Shown piece after piece: positions 1 through 18,076 of a stretch of 64,000 nt of DNA. Position numbers and translations under genes: made by a program. The notes under the pieces were generated by a model that had not been told where the DNA came from, did no database searches, and saw only the letters and a program-made list of their open reading frames with translations. Within the stretch, counting starts at the first letter, position 1. The number at the start of each line of letters is the position of its first letter. Origin of the DNA: Tetradesmus obliquus (Eukaryota; Chlorophyta; Chlorophyceae; Sphaeropleales; Scenedesmaceae); contig CP126203.1 in NCBI GenBank assembly GCA_030272155.1, positions 558,001 to 622,000 of the forward strand. The letters are read 5' to 3'.

Positions 1-427
1 AGCTGAGGATCTCCGAGACAGCGACCCCACTTTCAACCGCCGGCAACATGACCAGTCAGCCGGTCCACATGACACCTGCTGTCACCTTTTGAATTTCGCA
101 TATTCCGCACCTCATTGCTCTGGGTACAGCTGTGAAAGTTCGGAGCCTTTCCTTTCCTTTGCCTTGAGTATTGTTGGAAACATCAGCAGCTGTTTGGTGA
201 AGGCACGGCTGCCATCAATCAGAGCGTTCAGCCAGTTGCACCCCAGCACAGGTGGCACCTGCCATGACCTTGCAGGACTACGAAGTAAAAGCCGTGCGGC
301 ATTGCGGAGCTCTGACAATGTCCTCAATTGCATTGAGTTTCTGCCAACTGCCACAAGCAAAGCACGAGCTGTGCGGCCAGCCTAGCAGGCTACTAGGGCT
401 GCTGGCCGGTCAAAACCCTGACACCTA

Positions 428-478
428 AATAAGCCACAGCCGCGGCGCCGCTCCGCATCCACCGCTCACTGCCAGCAG
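428..478 (-). repeat. Echo of the end of GDH exon 13 in the 3' flank
   Basis: This stretch resembles 569-620, the coding end of the last GDH exon; both contain the block GCGGCGCCGCTCCGCATCC with one or two changes. It lies just beyond the gene's stop codon, so the duplication spans the end of the last exon and 3' flank. Homology is by eye only. Confidence 0.5.
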
Positions 479-568
479 CAACGCCAGCCCACATGCAGCC
501 AGGTTGGCTCCAGCCTAGACCCTGAACCACAGCCTGAGGGCCACTGACCAGTCAAACCTAACACCTGA

Positions 569-7120
<6,552 letters not shown>

Positions 7121-8109
7121 TACTGCGTGCTGTTGAGGTGGAAAGAGGGACCACGGCCAAGACTGTCGAAACGTTTGCTAGGTGTTCTGCAGCATTGATC
7201 TGACTGCTCGTGTTCACCTTGAGTCGGGAATAATTCCGTGGGATGCACGTTTGCATGTTCTCGTGCGTTTCCTTGCACGAGGGTTTGGCCACTGACAACA
7301 GTTGTATGACGCTTACCAAAATGCCAAAGCACCCGATTGGACACCATTCAACCGCCATTAATTTAATATTTCAAGTGATTGTACACTGTTTGCAGCGCCG
7401 CAGCAGCTTCTTGTGGCAAGGACTGCGTGGCGGGGGTGGGCCAGCAGTAAAACATTGCAATTGGTGATGCAGGCCCCCACAGATGGCAATACGTCGAAAA
7501 TAAAGCAACGTGCCGCTCAACAAGGACACCTTTTTGAATTCTAATAATGGTGTAGCATGTCAAGAGGCAGCTGTGCTGGCTTTTTGCCCCAGTGACTTGG
7601 CAGGTGCTGTGCATCACAGTAGGACGGGCTGCAGTCGGTACACAGGCTGCAGTCGGTAGGCAGCTGTGCTGTAAGGTTGAGGGCAGCTGTGCTGTAAGGT
7701 TGAGGGCAGCAACCACACAGGGCACGCTGTGATTATTTTGATCGTGTTTGATATATAGCTGATAGCACCGTGCTGAACCTGGTGGCCAGAGCAGATTTGA
7801 TGGCCAGGCCCTGAGGCGCCAGTGCCCATACTGAACAAGGACGGCTCTAAAGCAGCCACAGACAATCAGATAATCCGTAAGCTTACAACTGGACGATCAC
7901 CTGCACAAATTCGGTACAACAGTTTCGACCCACCAAGTGTGACAGTTGCGGTTTGACGGGTTCAGCCAGTGATGGGCCACGATCACAATGTCCTGCGAGA
8001 GCAGACCATGTGCATCACAGTTTAAATTTTTACATAACATCCGTTTGTTGCCGTCTCACCACGATGGGCTGGCCTGTACTTCAGTAGAGGCGTGAAACTG
8101 AAACTCACA
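7121..8109. other. Divergent intergenic region between GDH and the transporter-GT10 gene
   Basis: About 1 kb separating two start codons that point away from each other, so it should hold both promoters. A TATATA string occurs near 7751 in the orientation of the plus-strand gene. A direct duplication of a ~23-base unit lies at about 7660-7708, with a shorter CTGCAGTCGGTA repeat just before it. No coding exon was recognised. Confidence 0.5.
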
Positions 8110-9230
8110 ATGATGCTGCTGCAAAACACCGCAGGAGCCAGCAGGCTCCATGCGATGCTTTTTGTGCTGCTGTTTGGATTGCTCTTGGTGGTCGACAAGG
8201 CGCTGCTCGCAGCCACCGGCCAGCCCAACATGCTGTTGTTGCTGCAGCTGCTATCCAGTGCTGCAGCAGCATATGCAGGGGCCAGCAGCTCAGGCCAGGG
8301 AGCAGTAACAGCGTTGACCGGCCAACGAGCGCAAGAGTCAGCTCCATTAGCACTGTGCCACCTAATGATGGCATACGGCGCCATGCAGGCGCTGTCACTA
8401 GTCAATGTCGATGTGCTAGCAGCAGTGATGGCTGCTGCGCCAGCAGCAGTAGTAGCAGCAGAGCAGCTAATACTACACAATAGCCACCCGCAGCAGCCTC
8501 GTGCTCTGCCACTGAGCATGGCAGTACTGCTGGCTGCTGCAGCGCTCAGCTCGCAGTTTCCTGCAAGTGCTGACGTTACTGCGTGGCTGGCGCTGTGGTT
8601 GCTCAGCGCAACAGTATACATAACGCACTCCTGCTGGAGTGCAAAAGCAGTAAGGCTGCCACCATATGCACGCATCTTCCACGAATCAGCCCTCAGCGGC
8701 GGCTTATGCCTGGTGCTGGTGCTGCTGCTGGACGCATCAGCAGTACTGCAATGGTTTGGGCAGATAGACGGCAGCACTCTACTGATGCTAGCTACGGCAT
8801 GCGCGCTGTCATTTGGAGCCAGCTTCTGTGCATGGTCTCTGCGGGAAGCAGCAGCAGCAAGCGCAGCAAGCTACGCTGCACTCTCAGCGCTGGCTGCGCT
8901 GCTGGCTGTGCTAGTCAACGCATTCATTTGGGACCAGCACGGCCCAGCAGCAGCTACACTGCTGCTGCTGATAGCACTTGCGCTTGCAGGAATGCCGAGG
9001 TCAGGTAGCCAAGCAGCCAGCAGGGCAAGTCAGAGCCGCAGCAGCAGCGAAACAGCAGAGGGTGGCAGCGATAAGGGGCACGGAGCGCCTGGCAGTGATC
9101 CCTTGAGCTCTGTTTGGGGTGTGCTGGCGAGTGCAGCAGCCGTGGGAGCGATGCTGTGGATGTTTGCAGCTGCTGCGAGCGCAGCACAGACGAGGTGAGG
9201 CTGCTGCGAGAGAGGGCGACGTGTGAAGCC

Positions 9231-9267
<37 letters not shown>

Positions 9268-9875
9268 GATGAGGCAGCGTCGGCGAGTGTTTCTGCTGCA
9301 TGGCAGAGCAGCCAGTGCTAAGTACACATGCTAGGAGTGCAGCAACAGCTTCCATAACAGCGATGTGGGGACGCACGGGAACATGCCAGCAATGTGGGCT
9401 CAGCATGCGTGAGCCTGCATGCACTGCATGCAGGCTGGCGTCCCGCAGTCGCTGCAAGCTGCGGCGGCTGGCAATGTTGCTTTATAGGATAAGTTGCTGC
9501 TGCGTCTTATCTGCACCCCTCTGCTTGTACTGCGAGTGCTTTTGAAATGCCTTTTCAAATGTTTCATGCTTTGCTGGCCTGCTCTGACTTCTGTGTTTGC
9601 TTGCTGCCGTGTGATGTGACTGCTCACTCCCTGCAGCACCAACCCCACAGTGGAGCACAGCAGGCAGCAGCTAGGCCAGGAGCTGTCACTTGTTACATCA
9701 GAGCTCAAAAGCTTGAAAACACAGGCGGTCAAGTGGGAGCAGGCAGTAGTCCACAATGCGCAACAGCAGCTGGCAGCAGCAGTGCATGCGACTGGCGGCA
9801 GCAGCAGCAGCAGAAACAGCAGCATGCCAGCGCTGGGGCGGCTCAAGTATGACCCTGGGGCAGCAGCTAGCAGCA

Positions 9876-9913
<38 letters not shown>

Positions 9914-12900
9914 CCTGCAGCTGCTGCAGCAACTGCAGCAGCACCATCACCATCTCCTGCAGCAGCAGCAATGCCAGTGGCAACCACAGCGGTGGCCTCA
10001 CCAGCACCAGCAGCGACACCTGCTACAAATAACACTGCATCAAAGCAGACGACGGCCGCTGCCACGCCAGCCGCAGCCACCACAGCAGCAGCTACACCTG
10101 CAGCAGCAGCAGCAACAGCAGCAACGAGCGCTTTTGATCCCGAGTATGTAGCCAAGCTACGCAAGGCTGTTGAGAAGCCAATCAATGTGCTGATCATGAC
10201 TGGGGTGTTCTGGACCATCACTTCGAAGTCGACGGAGAACTGCTCTGTGGATGGCGTGCCGCTGAAGTGCAACATCTGGCAGGACCAGTCAGAGGTGAGC
10301 ATGAGTGCAAAAGAGAGGGACTCTGTTACATGGTAACACGTGTTGGACTGTTTACAGATGTGGTTTTGACTAGACTCATCATGATGAGGCATGGTGCTGT
10401 GCGGTCTGTTGTTGCAGTTGTTGTTTGCGTGCGTTGCATCAAGGTGCGCGTGGGGTCAGCCGCAGTGCGTTGTGGCTGCAGGTGTTGGGACAGTCTGTTT
10501 TGCAGTGTTACAGCTAGCTTGCAGCTGGGTGATATCAGCGGCGTGGCGTGACATGCTTGCAGGAAAGGGTGTCAAGCAGTGGCTTGCAGGACTGGTTTTG
10601 TCAAGGCAGCTGCGTCGTGTTGAAGTGATCACTTGCAGGGGTCCTTGGCTTGCTGGGCATGCAGGGCCAGCGGCACAGCTGCAGTGCTGTGACCGCGGCG
10701 TCCGTGGCAGTAGCCCAAAGTGTTCTTCCATGCTACGCCTGCTGTTAGGCAGCGTCTTCTAAACGACGTTTCACCCTTTGTTGGTATTGTCCGCAGGAGC
10801 ACCTGGTCGCAGCGGCACACAGTACAACCGTGCGTCTGTTGCAGCATCCTGCCGATTTCAACGTGATTTCTGTGCTGAGCTTGCTGTTTCGCATATGAAC
10901 TTGCTGTGGTCGCGACTCTCACCTTCGCAGGAGCACCTCAATGCAGCAGACGCGCTGTACTACCATGTGCCGTCCTTCAGCGGCGTGCCAATGAAGAAGC
11001 GCCACCCCAATCAGCTGCGCCTGAGCACCCATTCCTGATACATTCCTATGCTGAACTTGCGGTTGTTTTTTCTTCTTTATTGATTGCAGGAGCACTTGAA
11101 CGCAGCGGACGCGCTGTACTACCATGTGCCGTCCTTCAGCGGCGAGCCAATGAAGAAGCGCCACCCCAACCAGCTGCGCCTGGCCATGAGCTTGGAGAGT
11201 GCCAGCTACTACCAGGCACTGGATAGCCCGGAGTTCATGTGCCATTTTGATGCGGAGATGACGTACCGGCAGTGCGCGCAGGTGCGCGTGCATCTGATTA
11301 AGGCAGCGCTTGTGTGCCATGTGTTGTTTGAGCGCTTTGTGTTGTGTGTTTGTTTGAGCGGCCCAACCAGCTGCGCCTGGCCATGAGTCTTGAGAGTGCC
11401 AGCTACTACCAGGCGCTGGACTCCCCGGAGTTCATGTGTCATTCTGATGCTGAAATGACGTACCGGCAGTGCGCGCAGGTGCGTGTGCATCTGATTAAGG
11501 CAACACCACTTGTGTGCTCTGTGTTTGTTTGAGCGCTTTGTGCTGTGTGTTTGTTTGAGCGCTGTGCGCTGTGTATTTATTTGAGCGCCCCAACCAGCTA
11601 CGCCTGGCCATGAGCTTGGAGAGTGCCAGCTACTACCAGGCGCTGGATTCCCCGGAGTTCATGTGTCATTTTGATGCGGAGATGACATACCGGCAGTGCG
11701 CACAGGTGTGTGTGCATCTGATCAAGCGTTGTGTGCTGCGTGTTTGTTTAAGCGCCACCCCAACCAGCTGCGCCTGGCCATGAGCTTGGAGAGCGCCAGC
11801 TACTACCAGGCGCTGGATAGCCCGGAGTTCATGTGTCATTTTGATGCTGAAATGACGTACAGGCAGTGCGCACAGGTGGGTACTAAGGGTTTTGGGCGCT
11901 GTGTGCTTTTCATTCACTGTGGCCAGCTACTACCAGGCGCTGGATAGCCCGGAGTTCATGTGTCATTTTGATGCGGAAATGACGTACCGGCAGTGCGCGC
12001 AGGTGCGTGTGCATATGATTGGAAGGCAACGCGTGTGTGCTCTGTTTTTGTTTGAGCGCTTGTGCTGTGTGTTTGTTTGAGCGCTGTCCGCTGTGTGTTT
12101 GTTTGAGCGCCCCCACCAGCTGCGCCTGACCATGAGCGTAGAGAGTGCCAGCTACTACCAGGCACTGGATTCCCCGGAGTTCATGTGCCATTTTGATGCT
12201 GAGATGACGTACCGGCAGTGCGCACAGGTGTGTGTGCATCCGATTAAGCGTTGTGTGCTCTGTGTTTGTTTGAGCGCTTTGTGCTGTGTATTTGTTTGAG
12301 CGCTGTGCGCTGTGTGTTTGTTTGAGCCCCCCAACCAACTGCGCCCGGGCATGAGGTTGGAGAGCGCCAGCTACTACCAAGCACTGGACTCCCCGGAGTT
12401 CATGTGTCATTTTGATGCTGAAATGACGTACCGGCAGTGCGCACAGGTGGGTTTCTGTTTGTGGATCACTGCATGGCATTGTGTGTTGTATGGGGGGCTT
12501 GCTCAGGCGTTCAAAGTGCTACTTTCGTGCTGAGTTGACGGACCGGCAGTATGCGTGGGCGGCGCTGTGAGTGCGCTAAAGCAGGCGTCCAGTTTGTTGA
12601 GGTGTGACGAGGCGGGGTTGTGCTGTCAGCATGCCATCAAGTGGCATCTCAGTTATGCCATGAAGCGCAGACCTAAAGTGCTGAAGGCACCCGGCTGCTG
12701 TAGGGTCTTCAGCTTTTGCCTAGCTAGCATCTTGCGCTCGTTTGTTCTACTTTCATGATGTGCCAGCTGCCAAGGGTTTTAGGCAGTGCAGCTGAACCGC
12801 GCTTTCTGTGCCGCCCTGCTGGCTGCAGGTGACCAACTGGTACAGCCTGGAGTCATTTGATGAGCTTTTCAAGGTGAGGCAAACATCACACGGATTGAAT

Positions 12901-15739
12901 GAAAAGTTTTATGACAATGACAAAGAAATTGAGAATAGAAAAACGTTTATGAATCGTAGCACCCAAAAAAGGAGTTATCAAGTTACAAAAGCCAGGGTAA
13001 GCTGTCAGGCCACCTTCACACCTTGTCTGGCAGTGAATTCAGGGCGCCAAGTGGTCAGTCAGATATCTGCAGGTGTCGCCTACAATGCAGACGCTGCGCA
13101 GCAGCCACAGCTTCACACGAGAGGCAGTCACCAGGTCTCTACTCATGCTCAAATCAGCTGGAGGGTGCCCGGATCCACATCTCAGATGGTGCCATCACCC
13201 ACATGTAACCATACTTCTCTTTCTGGCTCTTCGGCCTCCTCTTCAACTCTGCTGCTGCCTTGCTGCTGCGGTTGCTGCTGCTGCCGCTCCTCTTGCAGTT
13301 CCCGCTCGTGCCATTCGAGGAGAAGCAGCACGCGATCGCGTACGTCAACAGCAACTGCGGCGCTGTCAGCGGCCGCAGCAGCATCATGAAGGCGCTCATG
13401 GCGCTGAACGGCAGCAAGGTGCCGGTGCACAGCCTGGGCAACTGCGACCACAACACGCCCTGGCCCAAGGGCAACCCAAACAAGCGCCAGGTCTTCAGCA
13501 AGTGAGCGTGGTTGAAACACAGACCTACGCCAGGCATGTTTGCCATGTTGGAAAGCATGTAGTCAAGTTTGAGTTGGTGTGTTTTTGTTTTTGTGGGGAT
13601 AAAGTGTGATCAGGCATGGCCGCAGCAGCATCATGAAGGCGCTCATGGCGCTGAACGGCAGCAAGGTGCCGGTGCACAGCCTGGGCAACTGCAACCACAA
13701 CACGCCCTGGCCCAAAGGGCAACCCAAACAAGCGCCAGGTCTTCAGCAAGTGAGTGAAGTGGGGGGTCTCCCTAGGTAATTTAGGGGGAGCATTGCGTCA
13801 GGCATGTCAGGGAGACCAGGTTTTAGGTTTGTAGGAAGTGTGGGGAGCTGGTTGCAGCCAGGCAGGTGTGCTTCACAATCAAGTGATGGGCCTCAGCTGT
13901 TGTCAGCAGCAAGGTGCCGGGTGCACAGCCTGGGCAACTGCAAACCCAACAAACGCCAGGTCTTCAGCAAGTGAGTGACACGGAGAGGTGATTCACGCGC
14001 TTTTCAAAAGTGAGTTTGAAATGGGGGAAGCGGGTTGCATCTGCGCAGGCCTGCTGCATTATTGAGTGGTGGGCCTCAGCTGTTGTCAGCAGCAAGGTGC
14101 CGGTGCACAACCTGCGCAACTGCGACAACAACACGCCTGGCGAAAGGCAACCCAAACAAGCGCTAGGTCTTCAGCAAGTGAGTGAGCAGGCGTGGGTTAT
14201 TCTGGTGCCCCATACTGTCGCGGGTTTGGATGGGGGTTACGCCAGGCATTTCGGGAGCAGCAGCGTGCTGTACTAATGAAAATAGCATAGCTTTGAATTG
14301 TGTTACTGAACAGCGACAATTCCAGGGTAACTTGGCAATCTTCTCAGCGGTGTCGATTGCCGAGTGACCCTGGAAGCGTCACTTTTCAGCAACTGCACCT
14401 GACTGCACGCCCCTATTGCTATATCATACTGTGCATGCATGTACAAGTTCTGTGTGATACTAAAGAACAGCCTGGCTCATGAATTGTTACACAGAAGTGA
14501 CACTTTCAAGGACACTCGGCATTTGCTTACAGTGGTAACTTCACTGTGCGTGCAGGTACAAGTTCTGCGTGACCATGGAGAACAGCCTGGCTCACGACTG
14601 CGTCACTGAGAAGCTGTGGGGCTGTGTGGTCGCTTGTGAAACTCGTTACTATCTTGCTGTGCATGGTGCGCATGCAGGTACAAGTTCTGTGTGACCATGG
14701 AGAACAGCCTGGCGCATGACGATGTTACTGAGAAGCTGTGGGACGGCCTGGCTGTGTCAGAACTCACCGCTATCCTGCTATGCATTGTTTTGTGCAGGTA
14801 CAAGTTCTGCGTGACCATGGAGAACAGCCTGGCTTGCAACTACATCGGTGCGACACTCTGTCACCATCATGTGACCTAACCAGTCAACTGTGTTTGCTTG
14901 TGTGCAGGTACAAGTTCTGCGTGACCATGGAGAACAGCCTGGCTCATGACTACGCTATTGAGAAGTGACAGTTCCAAGGACACTCGGGATTTTCTTAAAC
15001 TGGTAACTTCACTGTGTGTGTGCAGGTACAAGTTCTGCGTGACCATGGAGAACAGCCTGGCTCATGATTATGTGACTGAGAAGCTGTGGGACGGCCTGGC
15101 TGCCGGCTGCGTGCCGATCTACCTGGGCAGCCCCAGCGCGCTGCAGATGGCCCCCGATGCGAGCAGCATGATCATGTACGACCCAAAGGTAGGTGGATGC
15201 CTACCCTTGCTATGAACATTGCTATAAACATCAAAAATGTGTTGGACATTATTTGTTGTTTTCCAATCTGCATTATGGAGTGCTGCGTGCCGATCTACCT
15301 GGGCAGCCCCAGCGCGCTGCAGATGGCCCCCGAAACAAGGAGCATCATCATGTACGACCCAAAGGTAGGTGGCCCCTCACTCTTCCTGTCTATCGTAACC
15401 ATTCCTGCGTGTCCGATCTACCTCGGCAGCCCCAGCGCTCTGCAGATGGCCCCCGATGCGAGCAGCATAATCGTGTACGACCCAAAGGTAGGTGTATTCT
15501 CTCTCTTGCTTTCTATCAAAACCATTCCTGCGTGCCAATCTACCTGGGCAGCCCCAGCGCTCTGCAGATGGTGCCGGATGCGAGCATCATCATCATGTAC
15601 GACCCAAAGGTACGTTGAACATCCTTTTGGCTGTCAATTTTTCATCGACCTCTCTTTTCACCCATTGACATGACAATGACTGACGAAGCAATGGTCACCA
15701 CTGAACTGCAAGGGTATCTGGGCAGCCCCTATGAAGGTA

Positions 15740-15774
<35 letters not shown>

Positions 15775-16221
15775 ACCTTGCCTGTGACAACTGCCGGGCT
15801 GAAGCCTGTGTGCTTTGAGAACACGTCAAACACTTAGGCCATCACGCGCTCAGTATTGACACTAACACAACATCTGCTGCTGCTGCTGCTGCTGCTCCTG
15901 CTGCTGCTGCAGGGCAAGGGCAACGCGTCGACCGTTGAGCAGCTGGACGCCCTGATGCACGAGATCGGCAGCAACAAGGAGAGATACGAAAAAATGCTGG
16001 CGTGGAAGCACAACAAGGTGCGCAGCAGCTGCGTTGCATGTTACCGAAAAAAATCACAGGAGGTGGTTGTCAACCTGGCTGCCGTGTTGTGCTGATAGTA
16101 TGTGTACGCTGCAGTGATATGCTGCTTCTCTGTGTCAAAACAAATGAGGTGCTTGCAGGCCTGTGGGACCACAGCATGATTGCACACTCCATCAGCCCCG
16201 CCCCCATCCTCTGAGCAATGC

Positions 16222-16259
<38 letters not shown>

Positions 16260-16453
16260 AGGTGGAGGAGCAGCCCAGCCCGCTCTTCAAGTACCTTTGG
16301 GATGTGCGCAAGACTAGCGGGGAGTGCTTCCTGTGCCAGTTTTTAGCAAGGCACCGCGCAAACCCTAAGCCCCGCTACACCACCTGCCTCTTCAATGAGA
16401 CGTGGATGGCTGCAGCAGGGCAGGAGCTGAAGCCGCAGCCAGGCTGCGAGTAG
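8110..16453 (+). CDS. Nucleotide-sugar-transporter-like domain fused to a GT10 alpha-1,3-fucosyltransferase
   Basis: Predicted Golgi enzyme transferring fucose from GDP-fucose, probably to the N-glycan core. Exons: 8110-9194, 9637-10294, 11090-11281, 12829-12873, 13299-13501, 15026-15188, 15913-16017, 16262-16453, giving 880 aa. Residues 1-297 align by eye along the GDP-mannose-transporter class of DMT carriers; then a polar linker, a membrane segment (~337-358), a coiled-coil and Ala/Ser/Thr stem, and the GT10 catalytic part (~528-880). GT10 marks: CHFDAEMTYRQCAQ, YVNSNCG, and YKFCVTMENSLAHDYVTEKL followed by AGCVPIYLG. The YVNSNCGA, GNC and C-terminal ECFLC blocks resemble plant core FucT (FUT11/12). 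The TGA ending the first reading frame sits on a GTGAGG donor in phase 2, and the next acceptor is also phase 2, which argues for one gene. Two adjacent genes remain possible. An ATG at 9269 could begin a short alternative first exon, but it has no membrane anchor. Confidence 0.75.
9232..9265. repeat. (CAG)n tract in intron 1 of the transporter-GT10 gene
   Basis: About eleven CAG units directly after the putative donor at 9195. Here the sense strand reads CAG, the opposite polarity to the acceptor-side tracts elsewhere. Confidence 0.8.
10797..11033 (+). repeat. Two echoes of the 5' part of GT10 exon 3
   Basis: A diverged ~35-base copy at 10797 and a close copy at 10932-11033 repeat the exon 3 start (EHLNAADALYYHVPSFSG) with their GCAG acceptors. 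The second reads 35 codons and then meets a stop, so inclusion would truncate the protein. The parent exon is 11090-11281. Confidence 0.85.
11360..12446 (+). repeat. Six echoes of the 3' part of GT10 exon 3
   Basis: Copies at about 11360-11479, 11590-11706, 11757-11875, 11923-12001, 12108-12227 and 12329-12446 repeat the exon end LESASYYQALDSPEFMCHFD followed by AEMTYRQCAQ and the donor GTG. Between them lie copies of the intron start and a GTGTTTGTTTGAGCGC minisatellite. Spacing is about 165-230 bp. Coding is largely kept in each copy (only a few amino-acid changes), and each ends at an intact donor. Confidence 0.92.
13620..14178 (+). repeat. Three echoes of the 3' part of GT10 exon 5
   Basis: Copies at about 13620-13751, 13909-13972 and 14087-14178 repeat the segment coding for GSKVPVHSLGNCDHNTPW and NKRQVFSK with the following GTGAG donor. 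They become shorter and more diverged with distance from the parent exon 13299-13501. Confidence 0.9.
14437..14966 (+). repeat. Five echoes of the 5' part of GT10 exon 6
   Basis: Copies at about 14437-14482, 14556-14612, 14679-14755, 14798-14846 and 14908-14966 repeat the exon 6 start YKFCVTMENSLAHD, most with a usable GCAG acceptor. All precede the parent exon 15026-15188. Each could compete as a 3' splice site. Confidence 0.9.
15285..15610 (+). repeat. Three echoes of the 3' part of GT10 exon 6
   Basis: Copies at about 15285-15365, 15411-15489 and 15531-15610 repeat VPIYLGSPSALQMAPD and the MYDPK end with the donor GTAGGT or GTACGT. They follow the parent exon with a spacing of about 120-126 bp. 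Confidence 0.92.
15758..15852 (-). repeat. Dispersed copy of GDH exon 7 inside a GT10-gene intron
   Basis: The minus strand here matches the last part of GDH exon 7 and its donor (4660-4745) over roughly 90 bases with scattered differences; the encoded peptide is a form of [21 protein letters not shown] with an in-frame stop. Both copies abut a CTG tract. This is the only clear case in the window of an exon fragment moved to a different gene. Confidence 0.82.
16224..16261. repeat. (CTG)n tract forming the acceptor of GT10 exon 8
   Basis: Eleven or twelve CTG units run directly into CTGCAG and then the last exon. A similar tract at 15873-15912 precedes exon 7. Confidence 0.92.
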
Positions 16454-16807
16454 AAGAATCGCATATTGCGGGTTTCAACATGTTCATTCAGCCGCTCCTG
16501 TGGGGCGCGGGGCCGATGGCAACGTTGCTATGGCTTAAATGGTAACATGATGATGGTAACATGATGATGATGATTGCGGGTTTCAACATGTGATCTCATG
16601 CACTGCACATTGCATTAGTCCAGCATGTGCATCGCCTGGTGCTGGCATGGTCCCAGGCTTGTGATTACTGCATACGATAGCAGGCTGGTCATCAAATTAC
16701 CAATTGAATTATTTGATGGCGGGCTGTGGTTGGCTGGAAAGCCACGTGCATGCCATGCAGTGTCCCTCCATACGCATTGGTACAGTCTGGCATATGCTTG
16801 ATCTACA

Positions 16808-16812
16808 TGTAA
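16808..16812 (+). terminator. Candidate poly(A) signal of the GT10 gene
   Basis: TGTAA, the usual chlorophyte polyadenylation signal, about 355 bases after the stop codon. Position only; not otherwise supported. Confidence 0.35.
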
Positions 16813-17131
16813 CTGTTTCAACAACTGCCACTTTCATCTATGCATGCCTGATTCATGAAATCATGCAAGCTGGCTAACAGCAGCACTGCAGCCCTGGACC
16901 GATGCACCAGCCTACCAAGCGCTGGCTACACTGTTATATACGTACACAACCATCACTGTGCGACACCAACAGCTGTGACCGATCCCGGCAGCTTCCATGT
17001 GTCCTGCATGCCGCTCGCCCATTTCGGACTGCATCTGGAGTGCGTGGTACTGCTGCCCGCGAAAGAAACGCGCGTGTTCTATATCACGTCCCATGATCCC
17101 CTGCAACTTCACATTCATCAATATCACGCTG

Positions 17132-17139
17132 TATATATT
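17132..17139 (+). promoter_or_regulatory. Candidate TATA box of the GT61 gene
   Basis: TATATATT about 125 bases upstream of the ATG at 17261, a spacing similar to the TATA box seen before the armadillo gene. Confidence 0.4.
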
Positions 17140-17260
17140 GCTTAAATAGCGTACAATTGTGTTTCCAGCCTATACCATACAAAGTAGTTGCAACTGAAGT
17201 CGGCCTGCTTCGCACCCAGCATCATCCAGTGGACCATGCGCGTTGCGGCCCATCATCATC

Positions 17261-17509
17261 ATGAAAGCATCAGCCAGTAATAATAAACTTGATTATGTAG
17301 CCAAGTCACCGGCTGGTCGCTCGCTTACGCTATGCCTGATAGCTGCTGCGTTGGCGCTCTTATGCTCGCTGTTTGCGCTCAGCGGCAATTCCTTTTATGA
17401 TTTTCAGAGCCGCCGGCCTGTACAACTTACCCTTGGTGGAGACAAGCAAGATATTCTTGAGATAGGCCTTGCCAGTCAGTCTCGGATCGCCAGCAGCAGT
17501 GACCGCAGC

Positions 17510-17543
<34 letters not shown>

Positions 17544-18015
17544 TGGCAGCAGCAGGTCAGACGCAACGAACCGAAGTACACAGCCATGCAGACGCAGCAC
17601 TGCACATTACTTCGATCCCTTTCAAGCTGCCAGCAGCACTAGGGCTCCCGTCAGATGCCTGGCGGCCGCACATATTCTCAGAATGTGCAGCTGGCATGCC
17701 ACAGGCGTATGCGCCTTGCCTCAACTACACCAACTTACTGCGAGGAGAGGAGCTGGTGTACCCAGGTAGGCAGCATTTTTTATATACTTAGTTTTAGGTG
17801 TTTGAGTATAATTGCAGCAGTCTATCTGCCAGCTATGCCAGGCACCCTTTCAGATGCGCATGCACTGCACACAGCAGATGTTCATGTGTATTTTCCAGTG
17901 TTTCCTGCAAAACAGATGTATTACAGATGCTTGGATGTGTCCAGATCTTTTCTAATAATTGCAATGTAGCCTTTGCAGTGCAGCTGACATGCACAGCTGA
18001 GGATTCAGCACAGCC

Positions 18016-18076
<61 letters not shown>

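Larger units (their letters stand above)
16454..17260. other. Intergenic region between GT10 and GT61 genes
   Basis: Holds the GT10 3' flank and the GT61 promoter. A short ATGATGGTAACATGATG repeat lies at about 16540-16575. A TATATATT string at 17132-17139 is about 125 bases before the GT61 ATG. No other gene was recognised. Confidence 0.5.

Noticed and set aside
9269-9324. ATG at 9269 as an independent first exon for the GT10 gene
   Set aside because: It reaches the same phase through an AA|GTACAC donor but gives an enzyme without a membrane anchor; the fusion with the upstream frame fits better. Kept as the main alternative.
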